Source of the DNA: Candidatus Methanoperedens sp.
GTDB lineage: Archaea; Halobacteriota; Methanosarcinia; Methanosarcinales; Methanoperedenaceae
DNA length: 47,625 nucleotides
Reading direction: 5' to 3'
Assembly: GCA_030650845.1 (NCBI GenBank)
Contig: JAUSDC010000136.1
Coordinates: forward strand, 1-47,625
Shown: in pieces, positions 1-7,490 of the stretch
Layout: each line of letters opens with the position of its first letter
Position numbering within the stretch: the stretch's first letter is position 1
Translations under genes and position numbers: made by a program
The notes under the pieces: model-generated
What the model saw: only the letters and a program-made list of their open reading frames with translations
Database searches by the model: none
What the model was told of the DNA's origin: nothing

Positions 1-1
1 A

Positions 2-148
2 TCGAAAAAAGATAACTTTTTCGGGACGGTTTCTAAATTACCGCTGTCAGAGAAACAAAAAAAGAAAATAAGAAGTCTCCAATGTGATATGGGAGTTGAA
101 ACAAGTGAAGAAGAAATAGATTTTGTGGTTTATGGTGCCAGAAGATGA
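2..148 (+). CDS. Partial unknown protein, C-terminus only
   Basis: An open frame enters from the left edge and ends at a TGA that overlaps the ATG of the PIN-domain gene (ATGA at 145-148). The 48 visible residues are rich in Lys and Glu and end in GARR. The four-base overlap implies translational coupling, so this is probably the upstream partner of the PIN protein, as antitoxins often are. No domain is recognisable from the fragment; assignment as an antitoxin is inference from position only. Confidence 0.5.
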   Translation, partial: SKKDNFFGTVSKLPLSEKQKKKIRSLQCDMGVETSEEEIDFVVYGARR

Positions 149-573
149 GTATTTTTATCGATGCATGCATATTCATTGCCTATGTTAATGAGAAGGACAG
201 GCTCCATGCACAAGCATCCGGTCTTATTGATGATATTATGGATAATAAACATGGGGCCGTATTTACCTCGAATGCGGTTTTTGACGAAGCTGTTACCTTC
301 CTGCTGTACAAAACAGGAGATTTCAGGAATGCTGCAAGAGTCCGGGATATTATTCTTGGAAATAAAGAAAAAGACATGCAGCAATTCATGAAATTACTTT
401 TTGTGGATAAAGAAGTGATGGACAATGGATGGAATATATTTGTAAAATATGCCGACAAGAAGCTGAGTTTTACTGACTGCACTATCATAGAACTGATGAA
501 TAGCAAAGATATTGAATATCTGGCAAGTTTTGATGGCGGGTTTGATGGGATCGTGGCAAGGATCGGGGATTGA
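145..573 (+). CDS. PIN-domain nuclease, VapC-like
   Basis: This 142-residue protein has the layout of a PIN-domain ribonuclease, the toxin fold of VapBC modules. Acidic positions expected to bind Mg2+ are visible: Asp6 in the opening FIDACIF strand, Glu48 in FDEAVTF, Asp111 in SFTDCTII and Asp130 in ASFDGGFD. Such proteins cleave tRNA or rRNA when released from a cognate antitoxin. The start overlaps the stop of the preceding partial gene, consistent with a toxin-antitoxin pair whose antitoxin gene lies mostly outside the window. A housekeeping PIN nuclease is possible, since archaeal PIN proteins are not all toxins. The family is fairly secure; the toxin role is inference. Confidence 0.8.
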   Translation: MSIFIDACIFIAYVNEKDRLHAQASGLIDDIMDNKHGAVFTSNAVFDEAVTFLLYKTGDFRNAARVRDIILGNKEKDMQQFMKLLFVDKEVMDNGWNIFVKYADKKLSFTDCTIIELMNSKDIEYLASFDGGFDGIVARIGD

Positions 574-584
574 TTTTAGATTCT

Positions 585-749
585 TCAGGCAGCCTCAATT
601 ACGATTTTCTTTTCTTTTACTGCAACTTTTACGTCAGATCCTTCTTTTAAGCCAATGACGTCTGCGATCTCTTTGGGTATCCTGACAGCAAGGCTTCCAC
701 CAATCTTGAAGGTCTTTCTTGTGAATAGATTGTGGATATCAAAAAACAA
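585..749 (-). CDS. AbrB/SpoVT-type DNA-binding protein, possibly remnant
   Basis: The minus strand encodes about 54 residues with a clear AbrB/MazE swapped-hairpin signature: KTFKIGGSLAVRIPKEIAD, then GLKEGSDVKV and a terminal KKIVIEAA strand. These domains bind DNA as dimers and usually act as antitoxins or transition regulators. No ATG lies in the frame. The only initiation codon after the upstream stop is TTG at 749-747, without an obvious ribosome-binding site. No toxin gene follows it on this strand, and the adjacent PIN gene is on the other strand. It may be a functional orphan antitoxin started at TTG or a decaying remnant. Confidence 0.5.
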   Translation of the reverse strand: MFFDIHNLFTRKTFKIGGSLAVRIPKEIADVIGLKEGSDVKVAVKEKKIVIEAA

Positions 750-785
750 TTATACCATTAAATCACTCAAGATACCTTGATAATT

Positions 786-1214
786 ATGCCAAACAGAACA
801 GCAGTCTTAGAAACAACAAAAGGAACGATAAAATTCGAACTCAAGGAATCAGAAGCCCCGATAACCACAAAGAACTTCATAGACCTGGCGCAAAAGGGGT
901 TCTATAATGGGCTTTATTTCCACAGGGTCATACGCGGTTTTATGATCCAGGGCGGATGCCCTAAAGGAGATGGAACAGGCGGTCCCGGATATAAGATACG
1001 AGATGAATTCAGCCCAAAGTTGAAACACACTAAAGGAGCAGTGTCTATGGCTAATGCAGGGCCCAACACAGGAGGAAGCCAGTTTTTCATAACAGAAGAT
1101 CCCCAACCCCATCTTGATGGAAAGCATTCCGTGTTCGGGCAGGTAATAGAAGGGCAGAACGTTGTTGAAAGCATTAAAAAAGGTGACAAGATCCTGAAAG
1201 TGACTTTCCAGTAG
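786..1214 (+). CDS. Peptidyl-prolyl cis-trans isomerase, cyclophilin type
   Basis: A single-domain cyclophilin of 142 residues, which isomerises X-Pro bonds during protein folding in the cytoplasm (no signal peptide). The family core is intact: [14 protein letters not shown] with the catalytic Arg, the [13 protein letters not shown] stretch, the substrate-binding [15 protein letters not shown] motif and [12 protein letters not shown]. The length matches small prokaryotic cyclophilins. I chose the ATG at 786, which opens MPNRTAVL, over an in-frame TTG nine bases earlier because family members start close to the first beta strand. It stands alone between minus-strand genes. Confidence 0.95.
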   Translation: MPNRTAVLETTKGTIKFELKESEAPITTKNFIDLAQKGFYNGLYFHRVIRGFMIQGGCPKGDGTGGPGYKIRDEFSPKLKHTKGAVSMANAGPNTGGSQFFITEDPQPHLDGKHSVFGQVIEGQNVVESIKKGDKILKVTFQ

Positions 1215-1229
1215 CATTACATTTTGGCA

Positions 1230-1454
1230 TTATTCCAGCTCTCTTGCTATTTGAAGATACATATTACGTGGTTTGTCGTTTTTTATTTGTTGTTCTTCTG
1301 GCAAGTCTTTTGACCTGGCGATTGCTACTTTTTTTCTAAGCAGCGATTCGAGATAAAGACATCGTCCTCCTAGAGCATCTCTTATTTCTATTAGCTCATC
1401 TCTTGTCAATACAAGAGTAAAGTTTTCTTTTTGTTTGTCTTTATGTATTTCCAT
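1230..1454 (-). CDS. Small hypothetical protein
   Basis: A 74-residue, highly charged protein with no recognised family. It has a hydrophobic VLTRDELIEIRDAL segment likely to form a helix, followed by an Arg/Lys-rich second half. There is no signal peptide or membrane span. A purine-rich GGAAAAATT lies just before the ATG and may be a weak ribosome-binding site. The gene is convergent with the cyclophilin and only 15 bases from it. The orderly codon usage and start context make it a probable real gene, but nothing indicates its function. Confidence 0.5.
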   Translation of the reverse strand: MEIHKDKQKENFTLVLTRDELIEIRDALGGRCLYLESLLRKKVAIARSKDLPEEQQIKNDKPRNMYLQIARELE

Positions 1455-1498
1455 ATAATTTTTCCTTTGGTTTTTGCAATTCCCTGCATTATTTTAAC

Positions 1499-1846
1499 TT
1501 AATACTTTTTAATATATAATGGGTAAGCAAAGAGCCATGTAACAGGGTCCTTATCTCCTGCATCATCGTAATAACCGTAAACTGTAACTTCAGTAACTTT
1601 TTTTCCCATGTTTTGCTGGAGTCCTGTATTGTCTGAGAATATAATGGCGCCGAAATATGCTTTGAATCCAGCTCTTTCCGATGCATTTATCATATCCACA
1701 GTGTACTGACCGCAAACATATTCGTCCGGAGTGTAATATCTGATATTATTGTTATTAAATAAGAACCAGTCCTGTTCGTATTTGATCTTGCCGTCTGCGC
1801 GTTGGATGAAATCAAAACAGCATATCCAGTACCACATGCAGCCCAT
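1499..1846 (-). CDS. Possible truncated transglutaminase-like protein
   Basis: A 115-residue frame overlapping the end of the preceding DUF2227-like gene by 35 bases. Residues around YVCGQYTVDMINASERAGFKA resemble the active-site region of archaeal transglutaminase-like (papain-fold) proteins, where a Cys precedes an amphipathic helix. The later conserved His/Asp part is not evident, although a TVYGYYDDAGD stretch follows. The first 15 residues (MGCMWYWICCFDF) look like read-through of another frame rather than a proper N-terminus, and there is no signal peptide. It may be the tail of a gene whose 5' part has been lost. The family suggestion is tentative. Confidence 0.45.
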   Translation of the reverse strand: MGCMWYWICCFDFIQRADGKIKYEQDWFLFNNNNIRYYTPDEYVCGQYTVDMINASERAGFKAYFGAIIFSDNTGLQQNMGKKVTEVTVYGYYDDAGDKDPVTWLFAYPLYIKKY

Positions 1847-2249
1847 TTGCTAATATTATCCCCGTAATGAAAGTTATGACATAGCCTAATGGAATTATCA
1901 TGAAATCTGATGGAAGAGCACTGAAAAGAAGATAATACAAACCAAGTATGATCGCAATGATATAAAGAAGCCTCACAAATGCCCCGTAAATAATATTATG
2001 TGAGCTTTTTCCATGTTCGAAAAGGATCAAGTAAGGATACCACAGGATCTTGAATACACCCCACCTTTTTATCGCCCTGCTTTTTACATCAAGATCTGGA
2101 GTAATGAATTCAGTTCCTGCATAAAAACCCGCGCCCAGTATAAGGAACTGGACTAGATCAAATATCCTGATGCCCCTGAAATAAAATAAAGCAGCTACGA
2201 TCAATAATACCGCATAATTGAAACGCCTGTGCGTATTATAGCCAGGCAT
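1812..2249 (-). CDS. DUF2227-like membrane protein with metal-binding motifs
   Basis: A 145-residue protein resembling the DUF2227 'putative metal-binding' family. Visible marks are His7 in [10 protein letters not shown], the TPDLDVKSRAIKRWG block and HGKSSHNIIYG, with three or four hydrophobic helices between. These motifs resemble the His/Asp patterns of the YdjM-type membrane hydrolases, but the function is unknown. The ATG overlaps the TAA of hemB (TAATG), so the two genes are probably translated from one message. The C-terminus, ending in HVVLDMLF, is somewhat shorter than I expect for the family and runs into the overlapping frame downstream, which could indicate a small rearrangement. 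Confidence 0.75.
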   Translation of the reverse strand: MPGYNTHRRFNYAVLLIVAALFYFRGIRIFDLVQFLILGAGFYAGTEFITPDLDVKSRAIKRWGVFKILWYPYLILFEHGKSSHNIIYGAFVRLLYIIAIILGLYYLLFSALPSDFMIIPLGYVITFITGIILANGLHVVLDMLF

Positions 2250-3232
2250 TATTCATTGAGCATTTTAGCCATATCTTTGGCAAAATAAGTGAGGATCATG
2301 TCAGCTCCTGCACGTTTGATAGAAATCAGCGATTCATACATGACTTTTTTCTCATCAAGCCAGCCATTCTGTGCTGCGGCTTTTATCATGGAATACTCTC
2401 CGCTTACCTGATATGCAGCTGTTGGCATCTTGTATCCCTTTTTTACCCTGTAAATAATATCAAGATAGGGCATTGCAGGTTTTACCATAATGATGTCAGC
2501 CCCTTCATCAATGTCAAGCTCAACCTCGCGCATCGCTTCGTCTGAGTTTCCAGGATCCATCTGGTATGAAGCCCTGTCCCCGAAAGAAAAACCGGATTTA
2601 GCAGCGTCCCTGAATGGACCATAGAATCCTGATGAATACTTCGCAGCATAGGACATGATCGGGGTGTTCGGGAAACCATTATCATCAAGCGCTTTTCGTA
2701 TGGCCCTTACCATTCCATCCATCATTCCCGATGGAGCTACTATGTCCGCCCCGGCGCGCGCATGGCTCACAGCGGTCTTTCCAAGTATTTCCAGCGTGGG
2801 GTCGTTCAGGATCTCCTGTGTATCAAAATCAACCATGCCGCAATGACCATGGGACGTGTACTCGCACAGGCAAAGGTCAGTTATGACAATAATTTCTTTT
2901 TTGCTTTGGCCTTTAATGGATCGCACAGCTTTCTGTATCACATCATCGTCGCCGTAAGCATGTGTGCCTGTCTCGTCCTTGTCATGTGGCACTCCAAAAA
3001 GGATAATTGCCGGGATCCCCAGATCAGATATGCAATCCACCTCATCTGCGACCATATCTGGAGGAATATTATAATAACCAGGCATTGATCTTATTTCAAC
3101 TGGTTCTTTTATGGTTTCATCCACAAAGATGGGGCAAATAAGGTCGTTTACGTCCAAGTCAGTCTGACGGACAAGAGGACGGAATTTATCCATGCGAAGC
3201 CGTCTCATGCGAGTGATGGGGAACATATTCAT
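2249..3232 (-). CDS. hemB: Porphobilinogen synthase (delta-aminolevulinate dehydratase)
   Basis: HemB condenses two 5-aminolevulinate molecules into porphobilinogen, an early step toward siroheme, heme, F430 and corrinoids. The 327-residue length is typical. Diagnostic regions include the N-terminal TRMRRLR block, [14 protein letters not shown] with the metal-binding cysteines, the active-site Lys in [19 protein letters not shown], and the second catalytic Lys in [12 protein letters not shown]. The cysteine-containing metal site points to a Zn-dependent form. It is followed by a DUF2227-like gene with TAATG overlap. Other tetrapyrrole genes are not in this window. Heme demand here is explained by the cytochrome locus at 20-24 kb and the catalase at 43.6 kb. 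Confidence 0.97.
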   Translation of the reverse strand: MNMFPITRMRRLRMDKFRPLVRQTDLDVNDLICPIFVDETIKEPVEIRSMPGYYNIPPDMVADEVDCISDLGIPAIILFGVPHDKDETGTHAYGDDDVIQKAVRSIKGQSKKEIIVITDLCLCEYTSHGHCGMVDFDTQEILNDPTLEILGKTAVSHARAGADIVAPSGMMDGMVRAIRKALDDNGFPNTPIMSYAAKYSSGFYGPFRDAAKSGFSFGDRASYQMDPGNSDEAMREVELDIDEGADIIMVKPAMPYLDIIYRVKKGYKMPTAAYQVSGEYSMIKAAAQNGWLDEKKVMYESLISIKRAGADMILTYFAKDMAKMLNE

Positions 3233-3288
3233 TTTTATAGGGAGGAAACTACTTAATGATTACCCAGCGCAAAGGATATTAATTATGA

Positions 3289-4305
3289 ATGTTTTATATG
3301 AACTGTGATAAAATGATGGCAAAAAAGATACTGGTCTATTTTTTAATATTGCTACTAACTGCCTATCCGGCATCAGCAGGTGATATTCAACTTAGCAGAT
3401 GGGTATTGAATGTAACTCTTGATGAGAACGGTCTTGTTGAAGTGATCATACAGGCTGAATTCCAGAATCCAGGCCCATCAGACCTTGATGGCTTTTCATT
3501 TATGGTCCCTGGAAATATTACAATTGATACTGACCAGAGCACAGGGGTAACTATCAACGATAAGGGGGAAATGAAATTTAATTCACCTGAAATTCAACAA
3601 AAAGATGTTTCAGGCGGCACTGATATAATCATCCATTTTGATAAACCTGTCGAATCCGGGAAAAAATGGAGCGGACGAATTGGCTATTCATCTAAAAAAA
3701 TAGCTACGAAGGAGAATTCTGGTTATTCACTTACCATCCCGGTTAACGCGCCGCAGGCTATTGTCGCAGGAAAAAATGTCGTAACATCTGTTCCCGCTGA
3801 TTCCGATATCAGAGCCCAGGTATTTCTTCCGAAATCATACGAGCTAACTTCAGTGCAGCCTGATCCGTTCAGGAATTTATTCCAGTATGGTCACATGGTA
3901 CCCACATGGACACCCCAGAAACTGCACATAGGCGACATAATCCGAATTAATGCAGCATATTCAGATGTTCTTGCTAAAATAGTGGACAACGACGACATGG
4001 CAAGAAAATTAAAAGAAGATTTAAAGGTAGCAAAAGATTCAGGCAAAAATGTTTCACAAGCTGAAATATATCTTGCAAATGGCAACGAAAATAATAACAA
4101 AGCATTCGCCTCTTTCGGTGGAAAGGATTATTCAGTGGCTTTACAATATGCTGGATCTTCAAAAGATGAGCTTACAAAAGCGGAAAACAGCCTGAAAGGC
4201 TCTGCTGCAATAGTTACTCCGAAAGCTACAGTAAAAACCCCGGGTTTTGAGGCATTTATTTTTGGTTTTGCGCTGCTGATAACGTTTTTTATGAAGAGAT
4301 ATTGA
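3289..4305 (+). CDS. Secreted surface protein with PGF-CTERM-like anchor
   Basis: A protein of about 338 residues with a signal peptide (ILVYFLILLLTAYPASA) and a C-terminal tripartite tail: KTPGFEAF, a hydrophobic helix, then a basic end (MKRY). This is the layout of PGF-CTERM proteins, which archaeosortase A processes and links to membrane lipid. The ectodomain is beta-rich and a charged helical stretch (about residues 235-310) precedes the anchor. The middle domain has no family I recognise. The start is uncertain: ATGs at 3289, 3298, 3313 and 3316 are in frame, and MMAKKI at 3313 would give the neatest signal peptide. It is outward-facing, with no clear operon partner. Confidence 0.75.
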   Translation: MFYMNCDKMMAKKILVYFLILLLTAYPASAGDIQLSRWVLNVTLDENGLVEVIIQAEFQNPGPSDLDGFSFMVPGNITIDTDQSTGVTINDKGEMKFNSPEIQQKDVSGGTDIIIHFDKPVESGKKWSGRIGYSSKKIATKENSGYSLTIPVNAPQAIVAGKNVVTSVPADSDIRAQVFLPKSYELTSVQPDPFRNLFQYGHMVPTWTPQKLHIGDIIRINAAYSDVLAKIVDNDDMARKLKEDLKVAKDSGKNVSQAEIYLANGNENNNKAFASFGGKDYSVALQYAGSSKDELTKAENSLKGSAAIVTPKATVKTPGFEAFIFGFALLITFFMKRY

Positions 4306-4321
4306 CACGTGTCAATATCTC
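4296..4321. terminator. Perfect 26-base palindrome over a stop codon
   Basis: The sequence GAGATATTGACAC is followed directly by its exact reverse complement, spanning the TGA stop at 4303-4305 of the secreted-protein gene. In RNA it could form an 11-bp stem with an ACGT tetraloop. A transcript-end hairpin is the simplest reading, although a dimeric protein-binding site for the downstream promoter is equally compatible with a perfect palindrome. Confidence 0.45.
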
Positions 4322-4428
4322 CTCGAATTCTTTTGCGTAATGTTTAAATAGTATCCTATGATGATGAGATATATAAGAAAGTGGGGCCGTTAACTTTACG
4401 GCATCGCTTTGTTTAAATAGGAGGTATA

Positions 4429-4629
4429 ATGGCTAAAATAATGCATGCACAGACAGTTCTTACAGTTGATGATATCGATGCACTGAAAGAAAAAACAGGC
4501 GAGACGAGCACAAAGGATGCTCTGGCAAAAGCAGTGACGCATTACCTTGAATGTGAATATACACAGGTTGAGGACATGTGGGCAAAGAAACTTGAGAAAG
4601 CAGTAAAACGCAAGAAGAAAGAAGAATGA
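4429..4629 (+). CDS. Small DUF5371-like protein
   Basis: A 66-residue protein that I recognise as similar to the DUF5371 family of Methanosarcinales, of unknown function. It contains HAQTVLTVDDIDALKEKTGE, a helix with DALAKAVTHYLECEY, and a lysine-rich tail (KAVKRKKKEE). The helix-turn layout recalls ribbon-helix-helix-like small regulators, which would make DNA binding plausible but unproven. A strong ribosome-binding site (AGGAGGT) lies six bases before the ATG. TTTAAATA boxes at 4341 and 4413 are candidate TATA elements. It is followed by a nine-T run. Confidence 0.75.
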   Translation: MAKIMHAQTVLTVDDIDALKEKTGETSTKDALAKAVTHYLECEYTQVEDMWAKKLEKAVKRKKKEE

Positions 4630-4635
4630 AAATTA

Positions 4636-4644
4636 TTTTTTTTT
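4636..4644 (+). terminator. Poly-T terminator after the DUF5371-like gene
   Basis: Nine consecutive T residues start seven bases after the stop codon at 4629. Archaeal RNA polymerase terminates efficiently at such U-runs, and the next gene is convergent, so a terminator is expected here. Confidence 0.55.
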
Positions 4645-4672
4645 CACAGCTGTTTTGATGAAATTCCCATCA

Positions 4673-5719
4673 TTACAGCCGTACTCTTCCCAATACAATA
4701 AAATCTATTCTATCACTTACAACGGCATATATCATCTCTTTTTTAACGCTGTTGGCAAGCCTGACCGCGCGCGAGACCTGCTGGAGAGAAAAAATATGGT
4801 CATGAGAAATGGCGTGGACAAGATAATCTGAATGTGATATTGAATCAAAACTTTTGTAAACACGAAAGTGTGTCCCGAACTTGAATCCGGTCTTGGGGAC
4901 AAGACCAGAGTTCCTCAACTTTTCATAAACTTTATATTTTATCATGAAATCTGATTCGATACTTGCTGCTATTCTAGAGAACGCGGCAAAATCCAGTTTT
5001 TCATGGTCGCGCTTTTCAATCTCCAGAACTTTGCAGTTCATGAGATAACATGATTCAATAAGTGATAGCTGCAGATGACCTTCATCCATGGGTTTCCCGA
5101 AAAACCCCTCTTTATGTAACATTTTTGAACTATCTGGTTCCCAGACCATGCACCTGTCCTCAAGAAGGGTAACATTAGATTGCAAAGTTGTAGGTCTTAG
5201 TACAGAATTGCCTGAAGGCGTGATTTTTCTTACTTCATAGTGGGTGAGATCACTTTCTTCATCAACTATAGCAAGGATGAGACGTTTCTTTTTATTATCC
5301 GAATTGTCAAGATGCTTTTTCAGATCAGTAAGTAAAAGGGGTATCCTCTCAGAAGTAACAAATACCAGAAATTCAGCTGGACCCTTTCCAGGATGACCCC
5401 CGCGGGGATATACCCTGAAACCAATATCTGATGGCTGGACATAATATCCACGCCCCCTCAGGTCTTTGTAAACGATATAGAAAAGCTCAAAATTCTTAAC
5501 AATGTTTGATGCTTTGATAAAGAAATGTTCAAAATCAAGTTCTTCTCCATCGCATTGAACATTGATCTTTTTCATATAAATAAGATAGGCACACTCTGCC
5601 AGAGAAAGTTCAAGATCATCGCCCTTTGGACGTCCGTAAAAACTTGTTCTATGTAATTCTTCGATCCCCTGCTTCCCTGTGATCACAACAGTTCCTTTTA
5701 ATTCGCCTGATAACATCAT
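4673..5719 (-). CDS. endA: tRNA-splicing endonuclease, two-repeat (alpha'2) type
   Basis: EndA excises introns from archaeal pre-tRNA at bulge-helix-bulge motifs. At 348 residues it is about twice the length of the short homotetrameric form, matching the euryarchaeal homodimeric type with a degenerate N-terminal repeat and an active C-terminal repeat. Both repeats carry the FYGRP / FFGKP and LSLxE-CYL pattern. The catalytic triad is in the second repeat: Tyr in FRVYKS, His in SDYLVHAIS and Lys in SVKKEMIYAV. GAGGTAAT precedes the ATG closely. It lies six bases after the DUF192 gene, forming a two-gene operon. Confidence 0.95.
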   Translation of the reverse strand: MMLSGELKGTVVITGKQGIEELHRTSFYGRPKGDDLELSLAECAYLIYMKKINVQCDGEELDFEHFFIKASNIVKNFELFYIVYKDLRGRGYYVQPSDIGFRVYPRGGHPGKGPAEFLVFVTSERIPLLLTDLKKHLDNSDNKKKRLILAIVDEESDLTHYEVRKITPSGNSVLRPTTLQSNVTLLEDRCMVWEPDSSKMLHKEGFFGKPMDEGHLQLSLIESCYLMNCKVLEIEKRDHEKLDFAAFSRIAASIESDFMIKYKVYEKLRNSGLVPKTGFKFGTHFRVYKSFDSISHSDYLVHAISHDHIFSLQQVSRAVRLANSVKKEMIYAVVSDRIDFIVLGRVRL

Positions 5720-5725
5720 ATTACC

Positions 5726-6082
5726 TCAGACATCCTCAAATTCCATCTTACAGCCAATGGATAATTTATATTTCTCTATAACATCAGGATTTGTTTCGAT
5801 CACATACTTTGCATTCTTCATGGAGCTATGCCCTGTCCATGGCTTGAGATGCGACAGTCCGATGATCTGTTTGTCCTCATTTAAAAAAATAACATCTATT
5901 GGGAAACGCATAAAGAGCATGTGTATCCCAACTGATGATGGTTTTTTCATAACGAATATCATTGCATACTCAGACGGGATACTGCTTCGGAACATCAAAC
6001 CTATCATCTGGCTTATTTGTGTCCTGCATGTTTCGATATTCCTCGCTATTTCGACACAGTTATATTTTACTGTTTGGAGCAT
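5726..6082 (-). CDS. DUF192 family protein
   Basis: A 118-residue DUF192 protein, a small beta-rich family of unknown function. Characteristic blocks are RTQISQMIGLMFRS near the N-terminus, HMLFMRFPIDVIFLNED in the centre and the C-terminal KYVIETNPDVIEKYKLSIG. Many homologues are exported, but this one has no signal peptide. The ATG at 6082 is preferred to an adjacent TTG. A TTATATTACT box about 25 bases upstream on this strand would place transcription start almost at the ATG, suggesting a leaderless transcript. endA follows six bases downstream. Confidence 0.85.
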   Translation of the reverse strand: MLQTVKYNCVEIARNIETCRTQISQMIGLMFRSSIPSEYAMIFVMKKPSSVGIHMLFMRFPIDVIFLNEDKQIIGLSHLKPWTGHSSMKNAKYVIETNPDVIEKYKLSIGCKMEFEDV

Positions 6083-6090
6083 CAAGAAGC

Positions 6091-6114
6091 TATATAATCC
6101 TCTTGAGTAATATA
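6091..6114. promoter_or_regulatory. Divergent promoter between DUF192/endA and aIF1
   Basis: TATATAAT at 6091-6098 is placed about 40-47 bases before the aIF1 ATG, suitable for a TATA box with a short leader. On the other strand TTATATTACT at 6114-6105 is about 23-32 bases from the DUF192 ATG. Both boxes fit within the 55-base divergent spacer. Positions are judged by eye. Confidence 0.35.
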
Positions 6115-6137
6115 AGATTGGAGGATTAATCTAACAA

Positions 6138-6446
6138 ATGAGTTCAGAAATGTGCACCGTATGTGGATTGCCAAAAGAGCTTTGCATTTGCGAAGAAGTG
6201 GCAAAAGAACAGCAGCGAATCGTGATCAAAGTAGATACGAGAAAATATAAAAAAGAGGTCACCGTGATAGAGGGTTTAAACCCTGGTGAAATAAACCTGC
6301 AGGAATTGACAAGTTATCTTAAGTCAAAATTCGCATGCGGTGGGACTATTAAAGATAATGTTATAGAACTTCAGGGAAACCATAAGAGCAGGATGAAGGA
6401 TGTCCTCATCAAGAAGGGTTTCACTCCTGAACAGATCAAGATGTAA
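6138..6446 (+). CDS. Translation initiation factor aIF1 (SUI1 family)
   Basis: aIF1 binds the 30S platform and secures correct start-codon choice. The 102-residue length and sequence are typical of archaeal SUI1 proteins: an N-terminal CxxC-x(5)-CxC cluster ([13 protein letters not shown]) that may bind zinc, then the SUI1 fold with [31 protein letters not shown] and [20 protein letters not shown]. The GGAGGA sequence lies some 12 bases before the ATG, which is a long spacing. The gene is divergent from DUF192/endA and convergent with mtd across a hairpin. Confidence 0.95.
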   Translation: MSSEMCTVCGLPKELCICEEVAKEQQRIVIKVDTRKYKKEVTVIEGLNPGEINLQELTSYLKSKFACGGTIKDNVIELQGNHKSRMKDVLIKKGFTPEQIKM

Positions 6447-6470
6447 ACATTCTTTTTTGAAAAAAGTACC

Positions 6471-6495
6471 AAAGGAAGTGTTTTTCACTTCCTTT
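6471..6495. terminator. Hairpin between convergent aIF1 and mtd
   Basis: AAAGGAAGTG and CACTTCCTTT form a perfect 10-bp stem around a five-T loop. T-rich tracts flank it on both strands (a six-T run at 6452 after aIF1, and TACTTTTTT after the stem when read toward the end of mtd). Its place between two convergent genes suggests bidirectional termination or 3'-end stabilisation. Confidence 0.6.
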
Positions 6496-6504
6496 AAAAA
6501 AATG

Positions 6505-7332
6505 TTACTGGGGTTTTTCCATCAATTTTGTCTTAGTCAGAAGTCTTCCGTCTTTTGCGTGTGGTTTTCTTAAGATAGAGTCATTGGCTTTCTCCATCTC
6601 ACGTGCCTCATCCGCAAGCCTGGCTGCCGCGCGCATGGCCTCATGTCCTGCGGCTGCTGCTGTTGCTACCTGGTCAACTTCTTTCAGCACAAAACATGCA
6701 GGGAAGTCAATTTCTGCGACTTTTGTAGCAATGTGTAGCGCCGCAAGCGCCTTAGCTTTTGCGTATGGATTAGCAAATCCTGCGCTTTCAACACATTTCT
6801 CCGGCTTTCCAAGTATCTTAGGAAGAGCAAGGGGTTTTGTGCCTGCTGCTACCTGATCTATAACCTTATCGATCTCTGTCTGAACGAGCCTTATTGCGCC
6901 GCATATTGCCAATACCTTCAATGCATCGGTATTGAAAGTTGCCATCTCAACGCAGTCAAGGAACTCCCTCTTTGCGCCAATGAGCGGATCAACTGGCAGT
7001 ATGATATATCCAAATCCAGCCTGCTCCAGCTTTTCCCGTTCCTCTTTCTTTGTCGGGCCGTCCGATACCACTATTGTTGGCGTATCTTTCCAGATATCCC
7101 GCGCCGATGTTGGTCCAGGTGCGCTTGAATTGGGGCTTATCATGACCACAAAGTCGGGTTTCCATAGCTTGAATGAAGCCGTTTCTGCTGCTTCATCCTT
7201 TCCCATCTTTGCGCCAGTTCCGAATACGCGCACTGCAATTCCCTCTCTTGCTGCGATCTCATCAAGTAAAAGATCAATTACCTGTGAGGTCCCAAGGTTT
7301 CCAAGTTTTATAAAACCTACTTTAACGACCAT
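6505..7332 (-). CDS. mtd: F420-dependent methylene-tetrahydromethanopterin dehydrogenase
   Basis: Mtd interconverts methylene- and methenyl-tetrahydromethanopterin using coenzyme F420, a core cytoplasmic step of methanogenesis and reverse methanogenesis. The 275-residue protein has the usual length and N-terminal KVGFIKLGNLGTSQVIDLLLDE, the conserved ISPNSSAPGPTSARDI block, and the Ala-rich C-terminal helices (KALAALHIATKVAEIDFPACF). GTGATC precedes the ATG. It is transcribed alone, facing away from the beta-CASP nuclease gene, with a perfect palindrome and a TTATAA box upstream (see 7398-7420). It is the clearest C1-pathway marker in the window. Confidence 0.98.
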   Translation of the reverse strand: MVVKVGFIKLGNLGTSQVIDLLLDEIAAREGIAVRVFGTGAKMGKDEAAETASFKLWKPDFVVMISPNSSAPGPTSARDIWKDTPTIVVSDGPTKKEEREKLEQAGFGYIILPVDPLIGAKREFLDCVEMATFNTDALKVLAICGAIRLVQTEIDKVIDQVAAGTKPLALPKILGKPEKCVESAGFANPYAKAKALAALHIATKVAEIDFPACFVLKEVDQVATAAAAGHEAMRAAARLADEAREMEKANDSILRKPHAKDGRLLTKTKLMEKPQ

Positions 7333-7397
7333 ATTTTGATCACATCCCGAGATTCGTTTGATTCAGTTATAAGGTTTTTGAAATTGTTCTGGCATTT

Positions 7398-7420
7398 TTA
7401 ACTTGACAAAGTCAAGTTAA
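7398..7420. promoter_or_regulatory. Perfect inverted repeat upstream of mtd
   Basis: TTAACTTGAC and GTCAAGTTAA are separated by AAA. The repeat lies about 66-88 bases before the mtd ATG and just upstream of a CCTTATAACT sequence that could be the mtd TATA box. The spacing suits binding by a dimeric regulator. It could serve the divergent nuclease gene too, whose start is 71 bases away. Confidence 0.5.
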
Positions 7421-7490
7421 TAATGCATAAAAATTAATTAACTTAGACACGAATATACCGTCGAACTGGAAAATAATATGAGGCGATAAC

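Noticed and set aside
145-749. PIN gene and AbrB-like gene as one VapBC pair
   Set aside because: They are on opposite strands and converge; the PIN gene instead overlaps the partial gene to its left, which is the better candidate partner.
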